Positions 9,255 through 17,494 of a stretch of DNA of 64,000 bases are shown here, one piece after another. The notes under the pieces were generated by a model that made no database searches, was not told the origin of the DNA, and saw only the letters and a program-made list of their open reading frames with translations. The position numbers and the translations under genes were made by a program. This stretch comes from Flammeovirgaceae bacterium UBA5008. Lineage in GTDB: Bacteria > Bacteroidota > Bacteroidia > Cytophagales > Cyclobacteriaceae. The stretch's first letter is position 1. Every line of letters starts with the position of its first letter. The stretch lies in assembly GCA_002398365.1 (NCBI GenBank), contig DGYK01000063.1, forward strand, positions 218,934 to 282,933, given 5' to 3'.

Positions 9255-10247
9255 TTAGTGGGTATTACAGCCGGTTCCTTCCAAATAAATCTCTTCGTCT
9301 TTGCGGCTGATAGTAAGCCCCATGGTTTCAGCAATTACCTCAATAATTGTGTTGGGATCATCTTCAAAAAAGTGAGCTGTCAGTTGACATTCCATAATAG
9401 CCGGTGAAAGGGCAATCCGTGTCTGGTAGATTTCATTCAATAGTTTCACTACCGACTTCAATTCGGTATTTCGGAAGTTGAATACTTTTGTTTTGTACGC
9501 CAACACATTCGTGTCGGCTTTTAGCAAGCGTTGAAACTCCTTCCGCGACTTGAGATAGAGTGCACTCTCACCTGCCTTCAAATTCAAACCTGCATTTTTT
9601 AATGTATAAAATTGTACTTCGCCCTCGGTCACAACAATTTCAATGGTGTCCTTATCGGGATAGGCTTTCAAATTGAACTCGGTACCAATGTCGCGCACGA
9701 GCACCTCATCGGCTTCGATGATAAAGGGTTTTTCTTCTTCATGTTTCACCGAGAAAAATGCCTCACCTTTCAGTTTCACCTTTCGTTGACCGGAGCCGGA
9801 GTGAAACGAAAAACTCACTTCGGATTTTTTATTTAAGAAGATTCGCGATCCATCGGGCAGCGTATCATTTTGTGTGCCGATGGTTGAAGCGATGGTAACA
9901 ACTTGGTTTTCCTTCTCACTAACCAGGTAAAACAAACCACTCACACTCACAATCATGGCAATGGCTGCCGCTATTCGCCAATCGAAATAAAGTGTGCGGC
10001 TTTTAGCTGCCGGTTGCTGGTGATTCAGTTTTGATTTTACTTTTAGCCAAGCCGCATCTTCATCGAATTTCTCACTTACCGTTGCCTTAGCTGCTGAATC
10101 AAAAATCAGCTTGATGTTATTATAGTAAATCCGGTTTTCCTCACTTTGCGAAATCCATTGTTCCACCTCCTGCTGCTCGGTTGCCGTTGCTTCTCCGGCA
10201 AGCACATTGGCAATCAGCGTATCGATATCGTTGAAATTTTTTTCCAC
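9255..10247 (-). CDS. FecR-family anti-sigma factor
   Basis: A 330-residue inner-membrane regulator. The N-terminal ~85 residues form the cytoplasmic sigma-binding region (LIANVLAGEATATEQQEVEQW), one transmembrane helix lies at ~100-118, a periplasmic FecR domain covers ~125-225 (GTQNDTLPDGSRIFLN, then GEAFFSVKHEEEKPF), and a C-terminal DUF4974-type domain ends the protein. By family knowledge it holds or activates its partner sigma factor until an STN domain signals from the outer membrane. The sigma gene ends 2 bases upstream, and the STN protein start overlaps its stop by one base, so the three genes form a tight unit. Confidence 0.93.
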   Translation of the reverse strand: MEKNFNDIDTLIANVLAGEATATEQQEVEQWISQSEENRIYYNNIKLIFDSAAKATVSEKFDEDAAWLKVKSKLNHQQPAAKSRTLYFDWRIAAAIAMIVSVSGLFYLVSEKENQVVTIASTIGTQNDTLPDGSRIFLNKKSEVSFSFHSGSGQRKVKLKGEAFFSVKHEEEKPFIIEADEVLVRDIGTEFNLKAYPDKDTIEIVVTEGEVQFYTLKNAGLNLKAGESALYLKSRKEFQRLLKADTNVLAYKTKVFNFRNTELKSVVKLLNEIYQTRIALSPAIMECQLTAHFFEDDPNTIIEVIAETMGLTISRKDEEIYLEGTGCNTH

Positions 10248-10249
10248 TA

Positions 10250-10825
10250 CTAGTTACTCGTTTGTATGAATAGTAAAACCAACACAAGGTATTCCTTCAA
10301 ATGCAAGCGCATCGTTTTTAATGCCTTGCCCATTTGATTCTCGACCGTCTTCACTGAAATTTCCAATTGATCGGCAATCTCCTGATACTTGAGTTCTTCA
10401 AAGCGGCTCAACTGAAACACCAATCGGCATTGTTCCGGCAACGCGCGCATGGCTTCATAAATCTTCGATTCCAAATCATTGGAAATCATTTTCTCCTCCA
10501 CCACGGGGCGGGCCTTCTCACTTACATATTGATGATCTTGCGCAAATTCCTGTTTCACTTTCTCATGTTTGATTACGTTGAGACAACTATTGCGCACCAT
10601 ACTGTAGATATAAGCCTTCACCGAAGTTTGCACTTGAATGGTTGTTCTGCGTTCCCATATTTTCACAAATGTATTCTGCACTACTTCTTCTGCTTCGGCT
10701 CCATCGTTCAAAAATGAATACGCATAATGGCACAAGGGTTTGTAATAGATTTTAAAAATCTTTTCAAACGCCAGTTCATTTCCTTGCACCAGCTCGCTGT
10801 CGTATATCAAGTCGCTATCCGCCAT
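10250..10825 (-). CDS. ECF RNA polymerase sigma factor, FecI-like
   Basis: A sigma-70 family ECF factor of ~191 residues from the preferred ATG (MADSDLIYDSEL); an upstream ATG would add six residues. Sigma region 2 is visible at ~20-85 (FEKIFKIYYKPLCHYAYSF, then EAEEVVQNTFVKIWE) and region 4 at ~125-178 (ALPEQCRLVF, LKYQEIADQLEISVKTVENQMGKALK). It should direct RNA polymerase to a small regulon under control of the adjacent FecR. It lies ~39 bases after the DUF2807 gene on the same strand and may also be read from that gene's promoter. Confidence 0.93.
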   Translation of the reverse strand: MADSDLIYDSELVQGNELAFEKIFKIYYKPLCHYAYSFLNDGAEAEEVVQNTFVKIWERRTTIQVQTSVKAYIYSMVRNSCLNVIKHEKVKQEFAQDHQYVSEKARPVVEEKMISNDLESKIYEAMRALPEQCRLVFQLSRFEELKYQEIADQLEISVKTVENQMGKALKTMRLHLKEYLVLVLLFIQTSN

Positions 10826-10863
10826 TAAAAAATGATAGCGCAATGTACGGCTAAGTTTAAATT

Positions 10864-11628
10864 TTAGTTACTATCGGCTACATGAGTAACATTTGCTCTG
10901 CCTACCATCAACCCCTTGCGAACATCGGCTGAACCGGAAATTTCAATTTGAGGTTCGCCAAACGAGGTAATTCGCACCTGGTTGGTAGCATACAGTCGCA
11001 GTTTCGCTTCGCCATAAATTGAGGTGAAAACGGTTTCACTATTCAATCCACTATTGTCGATTCGGTTTTCGCCATAAAGACGATAGGTCTGATGCTGCAC
11101 ACTGCCGTGGGATACGCGCAGTTTGTTTTCACCATACATAGCAATCACAAAATCATTTACATTCAAACTGTCCAGCGTGATTTTTGATTCGCCATAGGCA
11201 CGCAGAATAAACTCATCGCCACTGATCATGCTATTGCACAAAACAGCTTCTTCGCCACGTACCACTAACTTCCGTAACGAAGTGTAGGTAACATAAGCGG
11301 TTACAGAAGCATCGCGATACATGGCCACTTTATGCTGATAATTATCTTCTGCCACGTAGTGATTCTTTTCGATGAGGCGCGCTCCGTCTAAATAGATTTG
11401 CAATGTTTTGCCCGATACATGGGCGTGGATTTTTTGTTCACTTACTTTTGCGTAAACAATCCGCACGCTCTCTTTGTCACCTTTTACAAGAACTACGTTG
11501 ATCTTGGGTGAAATGACAATCTTATCGAAGAAAGGAAGCGAGCGTTTGATTTCCTGGCCGGATGCAAATCCAAAGCCACAAAAAACAAGGGCGGCTATAA
11601 CTAAAAAGGGGCGGTAGTGTGTTTTCAT
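10864..11628 (-). CDS. DUF2807 (GIN-domain) exported protein
   Basis: A 254-residue secreted or surface protein with a Sec signal peptide (MKTHYRPFLVIAALVFCGFGFASGQ). The body is a DUF2807/GIN-type right-handed beta-helix. About six rungs repeat a Gly-Glu motif: VRGEEAVL, AYGESKITL, MYGENKLRV, LYGENRID, IYGEAKLRL, SFGEPQIEI. The family is common in Bacteroidota and its biochemical role is unknown. The gene precedes the ECF sigma/FecR/STN genes and may be part of that operon, or its target. Confidence 0.85.
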   Translation of the reverse strand: MKTHYRPFLVIAALVFCGFGFASGQEIKRSLPFFDKIVISPKINVVLVKGDKESVRIVYAKVSEQKIHAHVSGKTLQIYLDGARLIEKNHYVAEDNYQHKVAMYRDASVTAYVTYTSLRKLVVRGEEAVLCNSMISGDEFILRAYGESKITLDSLNVNDFVIAMYGENKLRVSHGSVQHQTYRLYGENRIDNSGLNSETVFTSIYGEAKLRLYATNQVRITSFGEPQIEISGSADVRKGLMVGRANVTHVADSN

Positions 11629-11642
11629 AATGTCTGCGTTTG

Positions 11643-11673
11643 ATATACAGACACCCCGCCCGGGCTTTACCCC
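11643..11673 (-). promoter_or_regulatory. Candidate ECF-type promoter upstream of DUF2807
   Basis: On the minus strand the gap contains GGGGTAAAG, then a GC-rich palindrome (GCCCGGGC), then GTCTGTATA, ending about 14 bases before the start codon. A GTAAA box and a GTCTGTATA box at this spacing could be the two elements of an ECF promoter, which would make the sigma operon autoregulated. A shared-sequence test was not possible here. The evidence is only position and the unusual G-rich make-up in an AT-rich gap. Confidence 0.3.
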
Positions 11674-11706
11674 TACGCGTTTTCAAAATTTTTTAAAAAG
11701 GGTTCA

Positions 11707-12399
11707 TTACGCCTTAAAATAGGCTTCCAGCTCGGCCAGCGTAGATTCTCCGCGTAAATCTTTAATCACCTGCCCTTTCTCTAAAAGAACAATGCGTTCG
11801 CAAATTTCTGTAACGTGGTTGAGGTCGTGGCTGGAAATCAGGTATGTAACTTGTCTTAGTTTTCGTTCGGATTGTAGCAATTCCTTCAAGCGGATTTGTG
11901 ATGTGGGATCTAGGTTTTCAAAAGGCTCGTCCAGCATAATGATTTGCGGGTTGCCAATAAATGAGGCCGCGATGCCTACTTTTTTTAAGTTGCCCTTCGA
12001 GAGGTCGCCAATGTATTTATTCTTACCCGTGATTTCACCGTGAAAGAGCACTTCAAATTTTTCCAGAAAGGATTTGAGATCTGCAGCATTGTATCCATGC
12101 AGATTGCCGACAAACCGAAAGTATTCATCGGGCGTGAGATAGGGGATTAAGAAGCCCTCATCTAAAAATGAGCCCACAAACTTTTTCCATTCATCGTTGC
12201 CTTGCACATTTTTGCCGTTGATGATAATCGTGCCGGAAGTTGCTTTGACCAAATCTAATATCATTCGGAACAATGTGGTCTTGCCCGCACCGTTGTTTCC
12301 TACCAGTCCAAAGCTTTCATTGCTGCCAATAGAAAGTTGTTCAATGTTTACAACCGTAGCGTCTTTATATCTTTTGGTGAGAGATTGAATTTCGATCAT
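11707..12399 (-). CDS. ABC transporter ATP-binding protein
   Basis: A 230-residue ABC ATPase. Walker A is at ~34-42 (GNNGAGKTT), the signature is LSKGNLKKVGIA, Walker B is IIMLDEP with the catalytic Glu, the D-loop is FENLD, and the switch His is in SSHDLNHV. This is the one-gene ATPase type that pairs with a separate permease. The permease gene (DUF5687) ends 11 bases upstream on the same strand. The substrate is unknown; the family usually exports hydrophobic or antibiotic-like compounds or helps in envelope processes. Confidence 0.93.
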   Translation of the reverse strand: MIEIQSLTKRYKDATVVNIEQLSIGSNESFGLVGNNGAGKTTLFRMILDLVKATSGTIIINGKNVQGNDEWKKFVGSFLDEGFLIPYLTPDEYFRFVGNLHGYNAADLKSFLEKFEVLFHGEITGKNKYIGDLSKGNLKKVGIAASFIGNPQIIMLDEPFENLDPTSQIRLKELLQSERKLRQVTYLISSHDLNHVTEICERIVLLEKGQVIKDLRGESTLAELEAYFKA

Positions 12400-12410
12400 A
12401 TTTTATTGGT

Positions 12411-13895
12411 TTATTCTTTGCGGAAGCCCGCAGCTATTTCATATTTTTTATTGGTGAAACGTTTGGTGGTGAGTGTAATGAGATAGGGTCTTAGTGCAAT
12501 GCCAATCAATCCGGTAACACCTACTGCCAGCAAACCCACTTGTGTTGAGAAGAGCAATTTAAATGGAAGGTAAATTACATAAGGCGCCAGCATGATGGGA
12601 ATCGCCATAATCCATTGCGCTGCACCTACTCCTTCGTAGTTAAAGGTTGAACCCTTGGTCAAATCAATTTTTTGCGGCCCCCACATGGCCATGTTCATTA
12701 TGATAAAGACATTGATACCCATATTAAAGATCATCATCACCAAGTGAGCCAAGATGATATGCCAACCAAAGTATCCATACGGCAAACTAAGCACGAACGC
12801 GGCTAATGTTGCAGCGCATAAAAGCCAATACTTTGATTCGATAAATTGCCGAACAGAAATAGGGCGGGTAAACGTAAAGTCAAAGTGGCCGCCTTGCCAG
12901 CTGTAGAGCAACTGCCCGTAGTTGATCATGAATGCACCTGTGATAAACATGCCAACGAACAAAGCAAAGCCAGGCATTTTTTGAACTTCATCGCCATTGT
13001 AAAAAATCAGTCCATATAAAAGCAGCAACGCACTCAACAATACAAATGATCGTGGGCGCTTGTTGCGCAAAATCAATTTCAATTCGAGGCTGATCCATTC
13101 GCCATACGTTCCGAAGCCCCGTAAAAATTGCCAGTCGCTGTACTTACCCCATTCGGTGGCGCTGTCTTTTTCAGAACTCCAGTCTTCGGCATACATGCCG
13201 TTGACAATCGCACCATAATTGAGATAATATAAAAAAGCAAAAAGTGCGATTGCTAGAATAACTAAAATTGAAGAGTTGGCACCTCGATTAAAAATGAAAA
13301 AAGAAACATCTGAAAACTTAAACCACTGATAATAATCAGCTGCCGCGAACGATCCAAAAACAAAAATAAGAACTGCCATTCCCAGCAGGCTGTCATCTAA
13401 TTTCTTTTTGTAATAAATGACTAGATAATGTAAGCTGAAACTTAACAAGGCAAGCGAGGCAAGCCAGCTGAAGGCGCCACCGGTACCCCATTGTTTAGCA
13501 ACTACCGTCAGTGCGAAGGGTGTAAAGATCAAAAGCACCGAGGCATTGAAGACATGTAGAATTGATTTTGACAACAAGTAATGTGCAATACTCGATCGCT
13601 TGATGGGAAGATGAAGGTAGGGTTGCACATCCAAAGCGGGGACGTTTTGCATGAAGTAACGCATGACAAACTCCGCTACGAAGTAATAGAGCAGCATTTT
13701 ATTCACAAAGCCGAGGCTATCAAGCTGATGCAGTTGATTGCGAATGATGCCATCGAGGGCAAAACCGAGCGCCAGCGAATAGCCAACAACCATTATTGCG
13801 AGCAACCCCATAAAAATTCCCTTCGCCAGTTCTTTTTCAAAAGACACTGATCGGGTGAATTTTTTATAGGAGTGTAAAAGAAATATTGAGATCAT
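12411..13895 (-). CDS. DUF5687-family ABC permease
   Basis: A 494-residue membrane protein with about 12 hydrophobic helices, resembling DUF5687, a Bacteroidota permease family. The N-terminal YKKFTRSVSF, the LDVQPYLHLPIKRSS loop after helix 3 and the WISLELKLILRNKRPRS segment before the second half are typical. It should form the membrane part of an ABC transporter with the ATPase encoded 11 bases downstream. Its start overlaps the stop of the upstream exported-protein gene by 4 bases (ATGA), suggesting translational coupling. Confidence 0.85.
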   Translation of the reverse strand: MISIFLLHSYKKFTRSVSFEKELAKGIFMGLLAIMVVGYSLALGFALDGIIRNQLHQLDSLGFVNKMLLYYFVAEFVMRYFMQNVPALDVQPYLHLPIKRSSIAHYLLSKSILHVFNASVLLIFTPFALTVVAKQWGTGGAFSWLASLALLSFSLHYLVIYYKKKLDDSLLGMAVLIFVFGSFAAADYYQWFKFSDVSFFIFNRGANSSILVILAIALFAFLYYLNYGAIVNGMYAEDWSSEKDSATEWGKYSDWQFLRGFGTYGEWISLELKLILRNKRPRSFVLLSALLLLYGLIFYNGDEVQKMPGFALFVGMFITGAFMINYGQLLYSWQGGHFDFTFTRPISVRQFIESKYWLLCAATLAAFVLSLPYGYFGWHIILAHLVMMIFNMGINVFIIMNMAMWGPQKIDLTKGSTFNYEGVGAAQWIMAIPIMLAPYVIYLPFKLLFSTQVGLLAVGVTGLIGIALRPYLITLTTKRFTNKKYEIAAGFRKE

Positions 13896-14428
13896 TTTGT
13901 GAGTTGTCCAGGGTTTATCTCTCCAATAAATTCGTTTGAATAGTATTCATCATCTCCAGTGATAAATTTATAACGCATTACTGTACTTGTGGTTCCTTGA
14001 TAACAAGGCGCAACGGCTTGATAATAAGCGTTTGATGGAAGCGCTAAAGATTTACCATAACAATTCCATGCAGCTTTCCTGTTTTCTATATCTACCCATT
14101 TACCTTTTTCATTCTTTGCTTGGCAATACAATTCAATTACTCCCTCATCTCCAAAAAATATTTCATTTTGCGATGTGTTAATCACATAAATCTGAATTCC
14201 CCTAATCAAGTAGTCATATTGAACCTCTTTTGATTTGTCTACCAACAAATAAACAGTGCCCTCCAAAAACTTCTCTTTTTCACTAATCAGTACGGGTTGT
14301 GATTTACTTTTGATCTGTGGCACAAACAACGTAAATTGATCTGGAGAGTTTACGCATTCCAGTTTTGATTTCTGCGCTTGTGTAAGGGCAGACGGAAATA
14401 AGAAACATAAAAAGATGACTCTTTTCAT
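13892..14428 (-). CDS. Exported protein of unknown function, upstream of the DUF5687 permease
   Basis: About 178 residues from the preferred ATG (MKRVIFLCFLFPSALTQAQ, a clear Sec signal peptide); a second ATG lies four codons upstream. The mature part has several Cys and many Tyr and contains short beta-like segments (GTVYLLVDKSKEV, GIQIYVINTSQNEIFFG) that recall an immunoglobulin-like fold. I do not recognise a named family. The stop overlaps the permease start by 4 bases, so it is probably made with the ABC transporter and may be a periplasmic accessory. Confidence 0.7.
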   Translation of the reverse strand: MKRVIFLCFLFPSALTQAQKSKLECVNSPDQFTLFVPQIKSKSQPVLISEKEKFLEGTVYLLVDKSKEVQYDYLIRGIQIYVINTSQNEIFFGDEGVIELYCQAKNEKGKWVDIENRKAAWNCYGKSLALPSNAYYQAVAPCYQGTTSTVMRYKFITGDDEYYSNEFIGEINPGQLTK

Positions 14429-14548
14429 TTTAAGAGGCAATTATGCTGACTCAAGCAGAAATTTAGCTAACGAATGGCTAAGCCACAAAAGCAATAAGTG
14501 TATTTTTAAACATATAAAAACCATCGAACACACAGAATTTCTCGGGAT

Positions 14549-16159
14549 TTACTGATACACCGCCTTAATTAAATCAGCGCCTTTCTCCGCAATCATCATG
14601 GTAGGTGCATTCGTATTTCCACTGCTGATGATCGGCATCACCGAGGCATCGATCACACGCAGATTGTAAAATCCTTTCACACGCAATTGCGGATCGACTA
14701 CAGCCATTTCATCCACTCCCATTTTGCATGTACCCACCGGATGATAAATACACTCAGCGGTCTCGCGAATGTGTGCCAGCCATGCCTCATCTGAATCGCG
14801 CTGCTTCGGAATGTGATTCTTGATTCGGATCGATGCAAAGGCTTCTGCCTCTAAAACCTCCAGCGCTTTTCTGCCTCCGGCCACCTGAATTTTCTGATCT
14901 TCTTCCTGGTGCATGTAGTTGGGATCAATCAATGGTGGTGCGGAAAAATCTGCCGACTGCAGTGCAATCGTACCTCGACTTTCGGGTCGTACTTGTGCCG
15001 GAAAAATAGAATAGCCATCTGCGGACGGGAACGAGCTCATATCATACATATCGGCTACTTTATCCATGCCCGCGTTGGTCGGTGTAAACTGAAACTGGAT
15101 ATCAGGACGGGATTTTTCCGGAGATGATTTTACAAATGCTACGGCTTCTAAAGGTCCGATGGACATTGGGCCGCTCTTAGTAAAAAGATACTCCACCAAC
15201 GCTGCGGCTTGTCGATACCACGGCAAGTAGTAGTTATTTGATTTGATGTTTGCCAAACTGCTGACCGGATAAAAAATATGATCGTGCAGATTTTTTCCAA
15301 CGCCCGGCAAATCTTTTTTTACTTCTATGTTGTGGTGTTGCAATTCTTCTTTCGCTCCGATACCTGAGAGCATCAACAATTTGGGTGACTCAAAGGCACC
15401 TGCACAAACGATCACTTCTTTCTTGGCGCGCGCTACCATCGTGCTACTGCTCCCGGTCATAAACTCTACGCCTCGTGCCATCTCGCCTTCCAAAATAATT
15501 TTCTTGCACAAAGCTCCGCGTACAATGCTCAAGTTGGTGCGGTTCATAGCCGGCAATAAAAATGCACGTGCAGCACTCCATCTCCGGCTGTTCTTCATCG
15601 TGTACTGAAACCAACCCGCTCCTTCCTGCGTGGCTCCGTTCACGTCATTATTTTCAGGAATTCCTTTTTCTGCACACGCCTTGATAAAAGCTTGTCCCAT
15701 GGGTGTATGATACCAATAAGCTTGTGTTACATTGAGCGGCCCACCCTTTGCGTGAAATTCATTTTCAAACTGCTCATTGTGCTCCGACTTTTTAAAATAG
15801 GGCAACACTTCCTCATAGCCCCAGCCTTCATTTCCCAATGCTTTCCAACTGTCATAGTCTTCTCGTTGTCCGCGAATGTAGGCCATCGCATTAGTCGAGC
15901 TTGAGCCGCCAATCACCTTGCCACGCGGATGATAAATCTGGCGATTGTTGAGGTATTTTTGCGGTGTGGTGTAATAACAATTCCAGTCCACATTGCTGTG
16001 ATGCAATTTTAAATACGCTTGTGGAATATGAATTTCGGGTTTGGTGTCCTTGCCGCCAGCCTCGATCAGCAATACCGTTTTTGACGGGTCTTCGGACAAG
16101 CGATTGGCCAAAATACATCCAGCTGAGCCGGCACCGATGATGATGTAGTCGTAGGTCAT
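14549..16159 (-). CDS. GMC-family FAD-dependent oxidoreductase (choline dehydrogenase-like)
   Basis: A 536-residue flavoprotein. The FAD-binding Rossmann motif is at the N-terminus (YIIIGAGSAGCILANRL, then LLIEAGG). The first GMC signature follows (HPRGKVIGGSSSTNAM), the second is GAFESPKLLMLSGIG, and the C-terminus holds YHPVGTCKMG with the probable catalytic His and GNTNAPTMMIAEKGADL. The family oxidises alcohols such as choline or polyethylene glycol; the substrate is not predictable. There is no signal peptide, so it is cytoplasmic. Its start codon lies only a few bases from an inverted-repeat element that fills the upstream gap. Confidence 0.93.
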   Translation of the reverse strand: MTYDYIIIGAGSAGCILANRLSEDPSKTVLLIEAGGKDTKPEIHIPQAYLKLHHSNVDWNCYYTTPQKYLNNRQIYHPRGKVIGGSSSTNAMAYIRGQREDYDSWKALGNEGWGYEEVLPYFKKSEHNEQFENEFHAKGGPLNVTQAYWYHTPMGQAFIKACAEKGIPENNDVNGATQEGAGWFQYTMKNSRRWSAARAFLLPAMNRTNLSIVRGALCKKIILEGEMARGVEFMTGSSSTMVARAKKEVIVCAGAFESPKLLMLSGIGAKEELQHHNIEVKKDLPGVGKNLHDHIFYPVSSLANIKSNNYYLPWYRQAAALVEYLFTKSGPMSIGPLEAVAFVKSSPEKSRPDIQFQFTPTNAGMDKVADMYDMSSFPSADGYSIFPAQVRPESRGTIALQSADFSAPPLIDPNYMHQEEDQKIQVAGGRKALEVLEAEAFASIRIKNHIPKQRDSDEAWLAHIRETAECIYHPVGTCKMGVDEMAVVDPQLRVKGFYNLRVIDASVMPIISSGNTNAPTMMIAEKGADLIKAVYQ

Positions 16160-16357
16160 AAATTAATTCGTTAATTCGGTGATTCGGTGATTCGTTAATG
16201 TCAGGAGCAACTTATTATTTAATTCGGTGATTTGTTAATTCGGTGATAGGGAAATTTTAACCGTAATATCTAGGCGTTTTGATTTGTTAATTTATTGTTG
16301 AATTACCGAATCAGCAAATTACCGAATTATCGAATTATCCGAATTATCGAATTAGCT
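16160..16357 (-). repeat. Imperfect inverted-repeat element, copy 1
   Basis: The gap between the GMC gene start and the 157-residue gene stop is built from short units. The left arm repeats attcggtgatt and attcgttaat; the right arm repeats the complement-type units gaattaccgaat, aattatcgaat. The two arms can pair into a long imperfect hairpin around a less repetitive centre that contains tctaggcg. The right end, tcgaattagct, carries the TAA stop of the upstream gene. A related element occupies the next gap at 16818-16957. Confidence 0.7.
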
Positions 16358-16817
16358 CAATCGCTCTCGTGTAGTCGCCTTGGATGTCTTCCGGGAGTTT
16401 GGCGAGTGTGGCCTCGATCTTTTTCAACTGGCCGTGATAGAGGTTATACAATGTCGGGCTGCTTTTCAATGGTATGTGAGCGTCTTTCACCTTCTGACAA
16501 AAATAGATGCGCAACTCCAAATCGGGTTCTGCTGCATTGGAATACTTGATGTGGCGGTTGGTAAAACGTAATATTTTCCGCAACATCTTTTTCTGGAGGT
16601 AGGAATTTTTGCCTCTTAGCTCGACAAACTGCGTGTCGATGTCTTCCTTGATCTGGCGAACATAGCTGGTTTCGTTCTTCGATTCAAAAAGCAAATAGCC
16701 TAATAGTTCCTTGTTTTCCTTCTTGTATTTCGCCAATCGCAAACAGAGCGCCATCAGCACCTCGGCATCGGTATGCTGCAACTCTTTCTTTATATCTGCG
16801 ATTGGAGGGAAGGTCAT
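16344..16817 (-). CDS. Conserved-looking cytoplasmic protein of unknown function (157 aa)
   Basis: A 157-residue, highly charged, helix-rich protein without signal peptide or membrane segment. I do not recognise a family. The codon use matches its neighbours, and the protein has a plausible start (MTFPPIADIKKELQHTD) immediately beside a repeat element. A Lys/Arg-rich middle section (LQKKMLRKILRFTNRHIKY) could bind nucleic acid, but that is speculation. It lies between a TrmH-type RNA methyltransferase gene and the GMC gene on the same strand, separated from each by related inverted-repeat elements. Confidence 0.7.
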   Translation of the reverse strand: MTFPPIADIKKELQHTDAEVLMALCLRLAKYKKENKELLGYLLFESKNETSYVRQIKEDIDTQFVELRGKNSYLQKKMLRKILRFTNRHIKYSNAAEPDLELRIYFCQKVKDAHIPLKSSPTLYNLYHGQLKKIEATLAKLPEDIQGDYTRAIELIR

Positions 16818-16957
16818 GTTAATTCGGTGATTTGTTGATTCGTTAATTCGGTGATTTTTTAATGCCTAGTGTAATTAGATAATTGATTTGTTGGTGTTAA
16901 TCATGTCATCTACTTCTTTTAATTACCGAATCATCGAATTAGCTAATTGCTGAATTA
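16818..16957 (-). repeat. Imperfect inverted-repeat element, copy 2
   Basis: This gap has the same design as copy 1. A left arm with attcggtgatttgttgattcgttaattcg-type units begins right at the start codon of the 157-residue gene. A central unique part carries gcctag, the inverse of the ctaggc in copy 1. A right arm (aattaccgaatcatcgaatt) runs into tcgaattagcta, where TAA is the stop of the TrmH-family gene. The last ~18 bases code for the C-terminus of that protein. It looks like a short palindromic intergenic element (REP/MITE-like) rather than a CRISPR. Confidence 0.7.
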
Positions 16958-17481
16958 GCAAATCGTTTAGAAAACTCCCACGCCACTATTCCCACACACA
17001 CCGAGATGTTGAGTGAGTGTTTCGTTCCGCTCTGTGGGATTTCTAAGGCGACATCGCCTAACTCAATGGCTTCCTCGCTGACGCCTTCTACTTCATTTCC
17101 AAAAACCAGGCAATACTTTTGATTGCGATCGATGGGGTATTCGTGAAGGGGTTTGCTTTCGTTGGTCTGCTCGATCAACACGATGGCAAAGCCTTCGGAT
17201 TTTAGTTGTCGGATGGCTGCTGCTGTGCTTTCGGCATACGACCACTCCACCGACTCGGTAGCACCGAGTGCGGTCTTATGTATTTCGCGGTGCGGAGGTG
17301 TGCCGGTGATTCCGGTTAAAATAATTTTTGAAATCCGAAACGCATCGGCTGTTCGAAAGGCTGAGCCCACGTTGTGCAGGCTGCGCACGTTATCCAACAA
17401 AATACAAACGGGCAGCTTTTCAGTCTCTTTAAATTGATCGACCGAAATACGTCCTAGCTCCTCGAGTTTTAATTTCTTCAT
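16939..17481 (-). CDS. TrmH/SpoU-family RNA 2'-O-ribose methyltransferase
   Basis: A 180-residue SPOUT-fold enzyme that should transfer methyl from SAM to a ribose 2'-OH in tRNA or rRNA. All three motifs are visible: motif 1 LLDNVRSLHNVGSAFRTAD with the catalytic-type Arg, motif 2 CLVFGNEVEGVSEE, and motif 3 EIPQSGTKHSLNISVCVGIVAWE forming the SAM-binding knot. It lacks the N-terminal substrate-binding domain of RlmB, so it is a minimal member. Its exact RNA target is unclear. The C-terminal residues NSAIS and the stop codon are supplied by the adjacent inverted-repeat element. Confidence 0.92.
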   Translation of the reverse strand: MKKLKLEELGRISVDQFKETEKLPVCILLDNVRSLHNVGSAFRTADAFRISKIILTGITGTPPHREIHKTALGATESVEWSYAESTAAAIRQLKSEGFAIVLIEQTNESKPLHEYPIDRNQKYCLVFGNEVEGVSEEAIELGDVALEIPQSGTKHSLNISVCVGIVAWEFSKRFANSAIS

Positions 17482-17494
17482 CGTTCTCCTAAAA

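Noticed and set aside
16160..16957. Possible CRISPR array
   Set aside because: The units are short and irregular, occur in inverted orientation, and have no spacers of constant length; no cas gene is present.
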